A DNA stretch of 37,183 nt from Ignavibacteria bacterium GWF2_33_9 (GTDB taxonomy: Bacteria > Bacteroidota > Ignavibacteria > Kapaibacteriales > UBA2268): assembly GCA_001804565.1 (NCBI GenBank), contig MHAC01000016.1, positions 1 to 37,183 on the forward strand, read 5' to 3'. The translations under genes were made by a program, and so were the position numbers. Shown one piece after another: positions 1 to 10,338 of the stretch (positions are counted from its first letter, which is position 1; the number at the start of each line of letters is the position of its first letter). The notes below the pieces were generated by a model. That model searched no databases. It worked only from the letters and a program-made list of their open reading frames with translations, and was not told the origin of the DNA.

Positions 1-519
1 AATATTTCTTTGAACAATAATTATAATAAAGAATTTAAATATCTATATAAGATAATTGATATAGAAAGAGGTCAAATATATATCTTAGGTTCAAGTTCAA
101 ATAAAAATTTTAAAGTTCCGAAATACTTTATCAAACCTAGTAGAAAATTAAGATTACAAGTTGAAGTATCAAATCAGGATACAATTTTTAATCTTTTTTC
201 TAATAATTTTTTTTATATTCTTAACGATTTAGTAGTTAACCAATCACAGAACAATATTAATTCAAACAACACAAATAATATTTTGATATATCCAATTCCA
301 TTTAAGAATTATGTTACCTTAAATATTGGAAATTTTACAAATATTTCTAAATTTCAAATTTATGATTTATTAGGAAATGAAGTTTTATCTTATAAAGTTA
401 TAGATTGTTCCTGTAAGTTATTTTCAATTAAAACTGATTTTTTGCGTTCTGGTTACTATCTATTTGTTGTTGATGATATAAACGGTGTTAAGTTTTCATT
501 TAATATTTTCAAACAGTAA
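1..519 (+). CDS. 3' part of a T9SS-exported protein (type A C-terminal sorting domain)
   Basis: The reading frame is open from base 1, so the TTG start given in the ORF track is only the first start-like codon and the gene runs off the left edge. The last 80 or so residues have the layout of a Por secretion system (T9SS) type A sorting domain: an 'IYPIPF' opening, a 'FQIYDLLGNEVL' strand, and 'LRSGYYLFVV' followed by a short basic C-terminus. In known members this domain directs export through the outer membrane by the T9SS and is then cleaved or anchored. The visible part upstream of it is Asn-rich and matches nothing I recognise, so the function of the passenger is unknown. Confidence 0.8.
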   Translation, partial: NISLNNNYNKEFKYLYKIIDIERGQIYILGSSSNKNFKVPKYFIKPSRKLRLQVEVSNQDTIFNLFSNNFFYILNDLVVNQSQNNINSNNTNNILIYPIPFKNYVTLNIGNFTNISKFQIYDLLGNEVLSYKVIDCSCKLFSIKTDFLRSGYYLFVVDDINGVKFSFNIFKQ

Positions 520-545
520 TTTTTTAAATTCATAAAGGTATTGGA

Positions 546-1034
546 ATGAAAAAATCGTTTTTGTTATTGTTGTTTTCATTGCTTTTTATGTCGTGTGGTG
601 AATATTCAGAGGAGCCATATTCATTCAAAGCTAATTTCTTAGGCACTTATTATGGTGATGTTAAACTACATATATCTGATTCGAATCATTATATGTACTT
701 TGGATATGAGAGCGGTAGATATGCTGTACTTAAAAATAATTCAAATTTGGAGTATCCTGATTTACCTCCAAGAACAATAATTTGTGATATTTATAAGCAT
801 GACACTACAAAATGGTTTAATCATATTCTCAGAGCATTAAGTCGTTATGAATATGATGAAATAACGAATTATTATTGGGATCATGATGATTTGAATAAAA
901 ACAAAGATACTGTGATACAAAGCATTACATTATATGAATGTGAAGAAGATTCAATAAGTATTATTATTTGCTATAAAGCAAAAAGTATGAGTTTTGGATA
1001 TATTTTTTACGGTGCAAAAGTAAAAGAAAAATAA
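546..1034 (+). CDS. Small predicted lipoprotein of unknown function
   Basis: This 162-residue protein starts with a lipoprotein signal: a Lys-Lys N-terminus, a hydrophobic run, and a lipobox 'LFMSC' placing the lipidated cysteine at residue 17. The mature part is rich in Tyr, Asp and Glu with no family motif that I recognise. It lies 26 bases after the T9SS-domain gene in the same direction and may share its transcript. No terminator is visible between them. The likely location is the periplasmic face of a membrane or the cell surface. Function is not assignable from sequence. Confidence 0.65.
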   Translation: MKKSFLLLLFSLLFMSCGEYSEEPYSFKANFLGTYYGDVKLHISDSNHYMYFGYESGRYAVLKNNSNLEYPDLPPRTIICDIYKHDTTKWFNHILRALSRYEYDEITNYYWDHDDLNKNKDTVIQSITLYECEEDSISIIICYKAKSMSFGYIFYGAKVKEK

Positions 1035-1182
1035 TTGATATAATTAATGTGAAAAAGCAGAATATTACATATAATTTTAAGACTTTGTCTAATAAGTATC
1101 AATAAACAATTTGCATTCGCTCATTATTAATGGGTACACTCAGTTCATACATCACTGGGTGTACCTTTTGATTTGAAAAAAT

Positions 1183-1254
1183 GTCAACGCCCTGCCGCCG
1201 GGAGTATATTTTGTGAGAATTGTGGACGTGGTGCAGAAATTTGTGAAGATGTGA
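1183..1254 (+). pseudogene. Remnant of a T9SS C-terminal sorting domain
   Basis: Reading from base 1183 gives 'LPPGVYFVRI' followed by 'QKFVKM' and a stop at 1252. This is the typical last strand and C-terminus of a type A sorting domain. There is no start codon, and an in-frame stop lies just upstream at 1174. A neighbouring frame (about 1130-1180) could carry the preceding strand, which would imply a frameshift. The rest of the gene is absent, so this is a decayed 3' end. Confidence 0.6.
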
Positions 1255-1290
1255 TGATAGTGAACGGAAAAGGGGACGAAGTCCCTGGCA

Positions 1291-1403
1291 TTTCGACACT
1301 CAGGTAGAAATCTGGGCTATTTTGTATGTGACCTCTCCCTAAATCCCTCTCCTTAAAGAGAGGAACTTTTATTTTATGTCATTCCGACTCGCAGGGTGAA
1401 ATC
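1291..1403. repeat. Two diverged copies of an intergenic element
   Basis: Bases 1291-1312 (TTTCGACACTCAGG-TAGAAATC) and 1382-1403 (TTCCGACTCGCAGGGTGAAATC) are related by a few substitutions and one gap. Each is followed within about 15 bases by a piece of 'gggctat' or 'atagccc'. Similar short elements are common between genes in environmental Bacteroidota genomes, but whether this one is multicopy here cannot be seen from the window. Confidence 0.4.
1330..1363. repeat. C-rich interspersed repeat with hairpin
   Basis: The sequence 'acctctccctaaatccctctcc' runs into a hairpin CCTCTC (1346-1351) / GAGAGG (1358-1363) with a six-base loop. It resembles the CCCTAA-CCCTCTCC type of dispersed intergenic repeat seen in many bacterial genomes. 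Confidence 0.5.
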
Positions 1404-1451
1404 CAGAAATATAGCCCACGATTTTAATCATGGGAAAAGGAAAGCAACACA

Positions 1452-1478
1452 CCCCCTCGCCCCCTCTTGTTTGAGGGG
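1452..1478. repeat. Second C-rich interspersed repeat with hairpin
   Basis: 'ccccctcgcccc' leads into a hairpin CCCCTC (1461-1466) / GAGGGG (1473-1478) with loop ttgttt. Its composition and form match the element at 1330-1363, and neither resembles the surrounding AT-rich DNA. Confidence 0.45.
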
Positions 1479-1534
1479 AAAAGAAATCACGAAGTGGTTC
1501 AATAAATAATCAGTTCAAAATAAAAGGAAATTTG

Positions 1535-1542
1535 TAATTTTG
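1535..1542 (+). promoter_or_regulatory. Possible -7 box for the VOC gene
   Basis: TAATTTTG is an exact match to the Bacteroidota -7 element TAnnTTTG and lies about 45 bases before the start codon at 1589. There is no TTTG-like -33 box at the usual 19-bp spacing, so support is partial. Confidence 0.35.
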
Positions 1543-1588
1543 TGAATATTTTTGACTTTGATTTATTCAATTAAAAATAAGGATTTAA

Positions 1589-2086
1589 ATGAAAACAAAT
1601 AATCCCTTGCAAATATGCCTTTGGTTCGATAATCAGGCAGAAGAAGCAGTTAACTTTTACTCTTCTCTTTTTCCGAATTCGAAAATTGGAAAAATTGCTC
1701 GTTACACTTCCGAAGGAAAGGAAATTCACGGACAGGACGAAGGTAAAGTAATGACAATAGATTTCGAATTGAACGGAATGAAGTTCATTGCTCTAAATGG
1801 TGGTCCAATATTCAAATTCAATGAGTCAATGTCCATTTGTGTGATGTGCGATACTCAGGAGGAAATTGACTATTACTGGTCTGAGCTTACTAAAGAAGGT
1901 GCTGAAAGTTATTGCGGCTGGTTGAAGGATAAATTCGGAGTATCCTGGCAGATTGCTCCAAATGTATTGAGCAATATGCTTTCTGATGAGAATCCGAGGA
2001 AAGTTCAAACAGTTACAGCTGCTTTTATGCAGGTTCGTAAGTTTGTCATTGCAGATTTATGGACGGCATTTAATTCAGTGAAATAG
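1589..2086 (+). CDS. VOC-superfamily protein, PhnB / 3-dmu-9_3-mt type
   Basis: The 165-residue protein begins 'ICLWFDNQAEEAVNFYSSLFPNSKIG', continues with 'GKVMTIDFELNGMKFIALNGGP' and 'GWLKDKFGVSWQIAP'. This is the pattern of the PhnB-like group of the vicinal oxygen chelate fold (Pfam 3-dmu-9_3-mt). The family name comes from a demethylubiquinone methyltransferase annotation, but these small proteins have no methyltransferase fold, and most have no proven substrate. A single VOC domain fills the length. The gene converges on katG and shares the hairpin between them. It looks like a stand-alone cytoplasmic protein, and its reaction cannot be told from sequence. Confidence 0.85.
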   Translation: MKTNNPLQICLWFDNQAEEAVNFYSSLFPNSKIGKIARYTSEGKEIHGQDEGKVMTIDFELNGMKFIALNGGPIFKFNESMSICVMCDTQEEIDYYWSELTKEGAESYCGWLKDKFGVSWQIAPNVLSNMLSDENPRKVQTVTAAFMQVRKFVIADLWTAFNSVK

Positions 2087-2144
2087 TTTTCAAACTATGT
2101 ATTACTAAGGAATCTCAACAATTCACCAAATTTATATATCAAAA

Positions 2145-2163
2145 AAGGGGCTCATTGCCCCTT
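2145..2163 (-). terminator. Intrinsic terminator of katG (possibly bidirectional)
   Basis: AAGGGGC (2145-2151) pairs with GCCCCTT (2157-2163) around a five-base loop. Read on the minus strand the hairpin is followed by TTTTTT, as expected for a terminator after katG. On the plus strand the following bases are less T-rich (ctctaat), so termination of the VOC gene is weaker. Confidence 0.7.
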
Positions 2164-2185
2164 CTCTAATATTGTACATCCTATT

Positions 2186-4708
<2,523 letters not shown>

Positions 4709-5962
4709 ATGAAAATTCCACAAATCAATATAAATGATTATAATTATTATCTCCCATCTGAACGAATTGCACAATTTCCACTTCAGGAGCGGGATAACAG
4801 TAAATTGCTCTTTGCAGATTGCAGTTCCAAGAGTATTGAGCATTACTATTTTCGTGATATTCCGGGAATAATTCCTTCGGAATCGCTTCTGATAAGGAAT
4901 GATACCAAAGTATTTCCTGCCAGGCTTTACGTGCTGAAGCCAACAGGCGGGAATGTGGAAATATTGATTGAATCTCCTGTTTCGCACTTGGAACCACAAA
5001 TTGCACTGAAAGAACAAGGTCCGCAAAGCTGGCTTTGTACAGTACGGGGTAAGCATTTGCATGAGGGACTGGATTTGCGGGGTGATTTTTTTTCAGATAA
5101 ATACGGCAAGCTCATTCTCAATGCAAAAATCCTGGAAGTAAAGGAAGGCAAGCGTGTAATAGAATTTACTTGGGAACCGGGGAATCTTGCTTTCGCTGAT
5201 TTTTTAGATATAATAGGGAAAGTGCCACTGCCGCCATATATTCACAGGGTTGCATTAGAATCGGATACAAATACATATCAAACTGTGTTTGCTAAAGTGG
5301 AAGGTTCAATTGCTGCCCCAACAGCAGGTTTGCACTTTACTCCCAATGTTGCTGAAAATCTTGCTGAAAAAGGTATTCAAACGATTGATATAACGCTGCA
5401 TGTGGGGTCGGGTACATTTGCACCAATGAAAAGCGATAATGTGGAAGGACATTCCATGCACTACGAGCAATTTTCCGTAAATTTAGCTAAACTCGAAATA
5501 CTGCATAAGTATTTGAATGATAACAAATTATCTGAAATAAAAAGAAGGATAATTAGCACAGGAACGACTACTACACGAACGCTTGAAACATTGTACTGGC
5601 TAGGGATGAAGGTTCATCTGGGTAAAACAAAAAATCTGAATGATTTCCGGCAGTGGGATTGGGCAGAACTTAATGATGAAAACTTACTCAACCCGGCTGA
5701 TGCAATAGAGGAATTTGCTAATTATTTACATAAGTTAAATATTAAAAATTTCCAGGGAGAAACAAGTATGTTCATTGTTCCGGGATATGATTTTAAGATT
5801 ATTAATGGATTAATCACAAACTTTCACCTGCCGAAGAGCACTCTGCTGCTTCTGATTGCATCATTTGCAGGAAGTGATTTCTATAAAAAAATATATACAT
5901 CCGCACTGGAAAATGATTACAGATTTCTAAGTTATGGCGATAGTTCCATATTATTCAGATGA
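4709..5962 (+). CDS. queA: S-adenosylmethionine:tRNA ribosyltransferase-isomerase QueA
   Basis: QueA transfers and isomerises the ribosyl part of SAM onto 7-aminomethyl-7-deazaguanine in tRNA, making epoxyqueuosine at the wobble position of GUN anticodons. Recognition rests on 'YLPSERIAQFPLQERDNSKLL' near the N-terminus, 'EGSIAAPTAGLHFTP', 'ITLHVGSGTFAPM' and 'FIVPGYDF..INGLITNFHLPKSTLLLL'. The ORF track starts at a GTG at 4676. I prefer the ATG at 4709 because the family's conserved N-terminus begins just after it, giving 417 residues. That is longer than the usual 340-360, with extra sequence between the 'GTTTTRTLETL' and 'GETSMFIVPG' motifs ('WLGMKVHLGKTKNLNDFRQW' onwards). The gene has no queuosine partners nearby. 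Confidence 0.93.
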   Translation: MKIPQININDYNYYLPSERIAQFPLQERDNSKLLFADCSSKSIEHYYFRDIPGIIPSESLLIRNDTKVFPARLYVLKPTGGNVEILIESPVSHLEPQIALKEQGPQSWLCTVRGKHLHEGLDLRGDFFSDKYGKLILNAKILEVKEGKRVIEFTWEPGNLAFADFLDIIGKVPLPPYIHRVALESDTNTYQTVFAKVEGSIAAPTAGLHFTPNVAENLAEKGIQTIDITLHVGSGTFAPMKSDNVEGHSMHYEQFSVNLAKLEILHKYLNDNKLSEIKRRIISTGTTTTRTLETLYWLGMKVHLGKTKNLNDFRQWDWAELNDENLLNPADAIEEFANYLHKLNIKNFQGETSMFIVPGYDFKIINGLITNFHLPKSTLLLLIASFAGSDFYKKIYTSALENDYRFLSYGDSSILFR

Positions 5963-5963
5963 T

Positions 5964-6018
5964 AGAAAAGGAATAAATATTAAATATCTCTTGTAGTTAA
6001 TTTGTTTATCCCTTTTCT
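5964..6018. terminator. Imperfect inverted repeat between queA and the metal efflux operon
   Basis: AGAAAAGGAATAAATA (5964-5979) can pair with TGTTTATCCCTTTTCT (6003-6018), 16 positions with two that pair only as wobbles, around a 23-base loop. It lies between convergent transcripts and may serve as a terminator for either. The loop is long and no clean T-tract follows on the plus strand. Confidence 0.4.
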
Positions 6019-6041
6019 CGTTAATTCAATTATTTTCTTAC

Positions 6042-7226
6042 TTAATTTATAATTTCACTAAATATAATTTGTGAATAGAGATTAGAAATCGTCTTGTAAT
6101 ATTCTAATTCATTTATTAGAATATTATCTAATATCTCATAATATAATTGATTGTCTAAATAATACTGTGTTAATGAGATATGTCCAAGTTTGTATGATTT
6201 TTCATTTAATTCGAGTTGCGAAAAATCAATTAATTCTTTTTGTTCGTCCATCGATTTTTTCAATTCAATAGATTTTTCGAAGAGTATTTTCTTTTTAATA
6301 GATAATCCTGACAAATAGGATTGTTTGTTTAAATTAATGAAATTAATATCACTCAATGCCTTAGGAACTTTGTTTGAGTTTTCAAAAAGAGGGATTGACA
6401 TCTGAAGTTGAATTCCTCTATATTCAAATTCAGGTTCATTTTCATAGCGATAACCTATATCAAAATTCGGCAGCCAACCACTTTTGGCCAAACTTAATTT
6501 TTTATCAAATAATTTCTCTTCATAGATTAATGTATTTAAATAATTATCTAAATCTTTAATTTTGAGAAATAATGAATCGAAGTTAGAAATAAGTTCAACT
6601 TGGAAATATTCGTTTAGATTTATTTCAAATGATTCGCCTCCATTTAAATTTATCAATTCGAATTTGAAAGAGCGTAAATTTAATTTCGCAATATTTAACT
6701 TGGTTTTATCAACCGAATAAGAAGATTTTACCTTATTTAATTCTAAAATACCAACATCTCCTGCATCAAATCTTGTTTGAATTGTATTTAACATATTTTC
6801 AGAAGAAATACTCCTTTGTTCTAACTCTGCCACCAGTTTAGTTTGATAAATATAGTTCATCAAAATATCCTGTGCATTTTCAAAAACTTGGAGCATTAAT
6901 TCTTTGAATTTATTTTCATAATATTTTATTTGGTAAGAAGCTATATCAGATTTTAGAAAATAAATACTAGGGAATTCAAATGGTTGAGAAATTGTTAATT
7001 CTTGTTTATTACCGGGAATGAGACCAATTCCAGATAAATATGAATATTCAATAGATGGATTTTGGGGTAATAAACCGGTTTTGCTTTCAAATTTAATTGA
7101 GTTTAATTGCTCTCTGTAAGCTTTAATTTCCAGATTATTTTTAATAATATTTCTCAGAATATCATTATAAGATTGAGAGAAGGCAATATTAAATGAAATT
7201 AGAATTAAAAATATATATTTGATCAT
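6042..7226 (-). CDS. Outer-membrane efflux channel of the metal RND system (CzcC/CusC/TolC family)
   Basis: This 394-residue protein begins with a signal peptide (hydrophobic run ending 'IAFSQ') and then long alpha-helical stretches with the OEP-type features 'RFDAGDVGILELNKVKSS' and 'KLGHISLTQYYLDNQLYYEI'. Trimeric channels of this family connect an RND pump and adaptor to the outside. It is the last gene of the minus-strand operon, and its start overlaps the end of the pump gene by four bases, indicating translational coupling. It is somewhat shorter than TolC, as is usual for CzcC-like members. The assignment to metal efflux comes from the adjoining HME-type pump. Confidence 0.88.
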   Translation of the reverse strand: MIKYIFLILISFNIAFSQSYNDILRNIIKNNLEIKAYREQLNSIKFESKTGLLPQNPSIEYSYLSGIGLIPGNKQELTISQPFEFPSIYFLKSDIASYQIKYYENKFKELMLQVFENAQDILMNYIYQTKLVAELEQRSISSENMLNTIQTRFDAGDVGILELNKVKSSYSVDKTKLNIAKLNLRSFKFELINLNGGESFEINLNEYFQVELISNFDSLFLKIKDLDNYLNTLIYEEKLFDKKLSLAKSGWLPNFDIGYRYENEPEFEYRGIQLQMSIPLFENSNKVPKALSDINFINLNKQSYLSGLSIKKKILFEKSIELKKSMDEQKELIDFSQLELNEKSYKLGHISLTQYYLDNQLYYEILDNILINELEYYKTISNLYSQIIFSEIIN

Positions 7227-10200
7227 GATATTTTCCTATTTAATATTCTACTTTTTTGAGTAATATAATATACAATTGGTAGTACGATTAAGTTCAAAAA
7301 TGTGGAACTAAACAGTCCTCCAAGGATAACTTCAGCCATCGGACTTTGAATCTCATTTCCGGGCTTATCACCTGCCAGAACTAATGGAACCAACGCTAAT
7401 GCAGCAGTGAGAGCAGTCATCAATACGGGATTTAGTCTATCCAAAGAGCCTTGAATAATTGCATCTTTTAATGCTAATCCATCGTCTATGAGTTTGTCAT
7501 AGCGTGAAACCATTAAAATACCATTTCTGGTAGCTATCCCAAAAAGAGTTATAAATCCAATTAAAGATGGTATGCTTATGATTGAGGATGAGAACCAAAT
7601 AATAATAATTCCACCAATCAAAGCTAATGGTAAATTTATTAAAATTACTCCAGCAGTAAGATAATTCTTGAATTCCTGATAGAGAATAAAGAAAATTAAA
7701 AGAATGGAAACAATTGAAACTAAGATTATAATTCTAGAAGCATTTTCCTCACTTTCGAATTGACCTCCATATTCCACATAATAATTATCAGGCAGCTCTA
7801 TTTTAGTATTAACTACCGATTTAATTTCGTTAACAGCACTCCGTACATCCCTATCTGCAACATTTGCAGAAATAATAATTCTTCTTTTTACATTTTCACG
7901 GTTTATTACATTAAGTCCTTTTGCAGAACGAATCTCGGCAATATCTCCTAATTTAATTATTTCTCCCTCTCTGGTATCTACCGGAACATTTTTCAAAGTT
8001 AGATAATCATCTCTATATTCTTTTTTTAACCTTAAGAGCAAATCGAAAGATTTTTCGTTTTCAAACACATTTCCAATAATTTCGCCTCCTAAAGCAGTAT
8101 TGATGATTTCATTAAAATGACCAAGAGAAATTCCATATCTGTTTAGAACTTCACGTTTAGGAATAATGTGAATTTGAGGTACCGACATGATTTGTTCAAC
8201 ACTCAGGTCTGCAACACCATCTATTTCAGAAATTTCAGTATTGATTTTGTTCGCAATTGAATACATCAAGTCCAGATTCGTGCCAAAAAGTTTAATAGCT
8301 ATGCTTGTTTTCACACCGGAAATAATATGATCTATTCTATGACTGATTGGTTGACCAATATTGAAAACGATGCCTGTTATTGATGATAATTTACTCCTCA
8401 CGTCTTTCAGAAATTCCTTTCTGGATCTGTTGGTTAATTTAAATGGGGTTTCAATTTCAGAGATACTGGAGCCGAAGGAATGTTCAGAAAGTTCTGCCCT
8501 TCCGGTTTTTCGGGCTGTAGAGATAACTTCCGGAATGGATAAGAGTGCTCTTTCTGTTTGAACGCCAATTTTATCAGATTCTTCTAGTGAAATACCGGGT
8601 GTAGTAGCAACATTAATTGTTAGCGAGCCTTCGTTGAAAACCGGTAGAAAATTTCTTCCGAGAAATTTAATTGAAATTAATGAACCTATTAATATTATTG
8701 CAACAGTAACGATAATTTTCTTTCGATGCGAAAATGATAAAGAGAGTACTTTCAAATAAACTTTCTTAAGAAAAGTGATTAAGAAATTATCGCTTTTTTG
8801 CCTGCCAAGTAGTTTTTTGTCGGTTAATAAATAACTGCATAATACGGGAGTAATCGTAATCGAAACAATTAATGAGGCAAATAATGAAATCACAAATGAA
8901 ACACCAAGAGGTTGCAGCATTCTGCCTTCCACACCACTAAGGAAGAATAATGGCAGAAAAGCAATAATAATAATGAACGTTGCTTTAATTATGGATGCCC
9001 TAATTTCCATTGATGCATCATAAACTACTTTGAAAGTGCTTTGTTTGAGTGAATCAGGTAAATAATAATTTTCTTTTAATCTCTTGAATACATTTTCCAC
9101 ATCAATAATTGCATCATCCACAAGAGAACCAATTGCTATGGCCATTCCGCCCAAACTCATAGTATTTATACTAAGTCCAAAGATTTTCATTATAATTATT
9201 GTAGTCAGTAATGAAAGTGGTATGGAGATAATAGAAATAATTGTTGTCCTAAAGCTCATTAAGAAAATGAATAGAATAATTATTACAAATATTGCACCTT
9301 CTAATAAAGCATTCTGGACATTGTCAATTGATGTGTTAATAAAATTGGCTTGATGAAAAGGTTCTGTCTTGAATTTAATATTTCCGGGTAAATTCTTTGA
9401 AAGATCTTGAATATTAGCAGTAATTTTTTTAGTTAAATCAATTGTGCTTACTCCTGATTGCTTTGTAACAGTAATTATAACTGCAGGTTTTTCATTATAC
9501 GATGCTTTGTTTAAGCTCTGAGCAGGCATGATTTGGACTTCTGCAATGTCCTTTAACCTAACAGGAAATCCATCAATCATTTTAATAACACTCAGGGCAA
9601 TTTCTTCGGGATTTGTAGTTCTCGATAGACCTCTTATGATATATTCATTTCCGAATTGATTGAAAAATCCTCCATTAGAATTTACATTCATATTTTTGCA
9701 AGCTTCAAGTATATCATCAACAGAAATTCCATAAGTTTGCATTTTCTGGGCATCAATTAATATCTGAAATTGCTTTTCATCACCGCCCATAACGGAAACT
9801 TGTGCAACTCCTCCCAAAGCAAGTAATCTTGGTTTCACATTCCAATCTGCAATTGTACGTAAATCCATTTGCGAAAGGGAATCCGATGTCATGGCAAATA
9901 CGAATATTTCTCCAAGCAAGGATGTTTGTGGTGCAAGTATTGGTGCAGATGTACCTTCGGGTAATTTACCGGAGATCTGCGATAATTTTTCGGTAACGAT
10001 CTGCCTGTCTCTGAATACATCTGTTCCCCAGTCAAATTCTACCCAAACAATAGAAAATCCCATTGTAGAATTTGATCTTACTCTACGCACACCCGGTGAA
10101 CCATTCATGACAGTTTCTATCTGAAAGGTTATCATTTTTTCAACTTCTTCTGGGGCCATACCTTGGGCTTCTGTCATTACTACAACGGTAGGTGCACTCA

Positions 10201-10327
10201 AATCAGGGAAAATATCTACGTCCATGTTTGAAGAAATTACTATACCGCTAATCATTACTATTATCCCGAAGATCAATACAGGAATTTTATTTGTTAATGA
10301 GAAATTTAAAATTTTATTTAGCATCAT
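7223..10327 (-). CDS. Heavy-metal efflux RND pump (CusA/CzcA family)
   Basis: This 1034-residue inner-membrane antiporter is predicted to move heavy-metal ions out of the cell or periplasm at the expense of the proton gradient. It has the duplicated RND layout: TM1, a large periplasmic loop opening 'DIFPDLSAPTVVVMTEAQGMAPEEVE', TM2-6, TM7, a second loop and TM8-12. TM4 carries 'MAIAIGSLVDDAIIDVENVF' with Asp404, Asp405 and the downstream VEN glutamate, the proton-relay region of the HME branch. The ending 'GIATRNGILMVSRY' and 'NPVLMTALTAALALVPL' is also typical of CusA/CzcA. The metal is unclear. CusA and CzcA type members both exist in Bacteroidota, and the His-rich partners fit either Cu/Ag or Zn/Co/Cd. 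An alternative start is Met2. Confidence 0.94.
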   Translation of the reverse strand: MMLNKILNFSLTNKIPVLIFGIIVMISGIVISSNMDVDIFPDLSAPTVVVMTEAQGMAPEEVEKMITFQIETVMNGSPGVRRVRSNSTMGFSIVWVEFDWGTDVFRDRQIVTEKLSQISGKLPEGTSAPILAPQTSLLGEIFVFAMTSDSLSQMDLRTIADWNVKPRLLALGGVAQVSVMGGDEKQFQILIDAQKMQTYGISVDDILEACKNMNVNSNGGFFNQFGNEYIIRGLSRTTNPEEIALSVIKMIDGFPVRLKDIAEVQIMPAQSLNKASYNEKPAVIITVTKQSGVSTIDLTKKITANIQDLSKNLPGNIKFKTEPFHQANFINTSIDNVQNALLEGAIFVIIILFIFLMSFRTTIISIISIPLSLLTTIIIMKIFGLSINTMSLGGMAIAIGSLVDDAIIDVENVFKRLKENYYLPDSLKQSTFKVVYDASMEIRASIIKATFIIIIAFLPLFFLSGVEGRMLQPLGVSFVISLFASLIVSITITPVLCSYLLTDKKLLGRQKSDNFLITFLKKVYLKVLSLSFSHRKKIIVTVAIILIGSLISIKFLGRNFLPVFNEGSLTINVATTPGISLEESDKIGVQTERALLSIPEVISTARKTGRAELSEHSFGSSISEIETPFKLTNRSRKEFLKDVRSKLSSITGIVFNIGQPISHRIDHIISGVKTSIAIKLFGTNLDLMYSIANKINTEISEIDGVADLSVEQIMSVPQIHIIPKREVLNRYGISLGHFNEIINTALGGEIIGNVFENEKSFDLLLRLKKEYRDDYLTLKNVPVDTREGEIIKLGDIAEIRSAKGLNVINRENVKRRIIISANVADRDVRSAVNEIKSVVNTKIELPDNYYVEYGGQFESEENASRIIILVSIVSILLIFFILYQEFKNYLTAGVILINLPLALIGGIIIIWFSSSIISIPSLIGFITLFGIATRNGILMVSRYDKLIDDGLALKDAIIQGSLDRLNPVLMTALTAALALVPLVLAGDKPGNEIQSPMAEVILGGLFSSTFLNLIVLPIVYYITQKSRILNRKIS

Positions 10328-10338
10328 TTTTCCCTATA

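Larger units (their letters stand above)
1035..1588. other. Gene-free stretch with decayed gene fragment and interspersed repeats
   Basis: No convincing coding frame fills this 550-bp stretch. The 66-residue minus-strand ORF at 1099-1299 is antisense to the T9SS remnant and shows no protein signature. The stretch holds the sorting-domain remnant, a small GGGAC/GTCCC hairpin at 1273-1285, two related degenerate copies of a 'TTCCGACnCnCAGG..GAAATC' element, and two C-rich hairpin repeats. It looks like a graveyard where a T9SS gene has been lost. Confidence 0.6.

Noticed and set aside
1099-1299. 66-residue minus-strand ORF
   Set aside because: It is antisense to a recognisable T9SS sorting-domain remnant and shows no protein signature.
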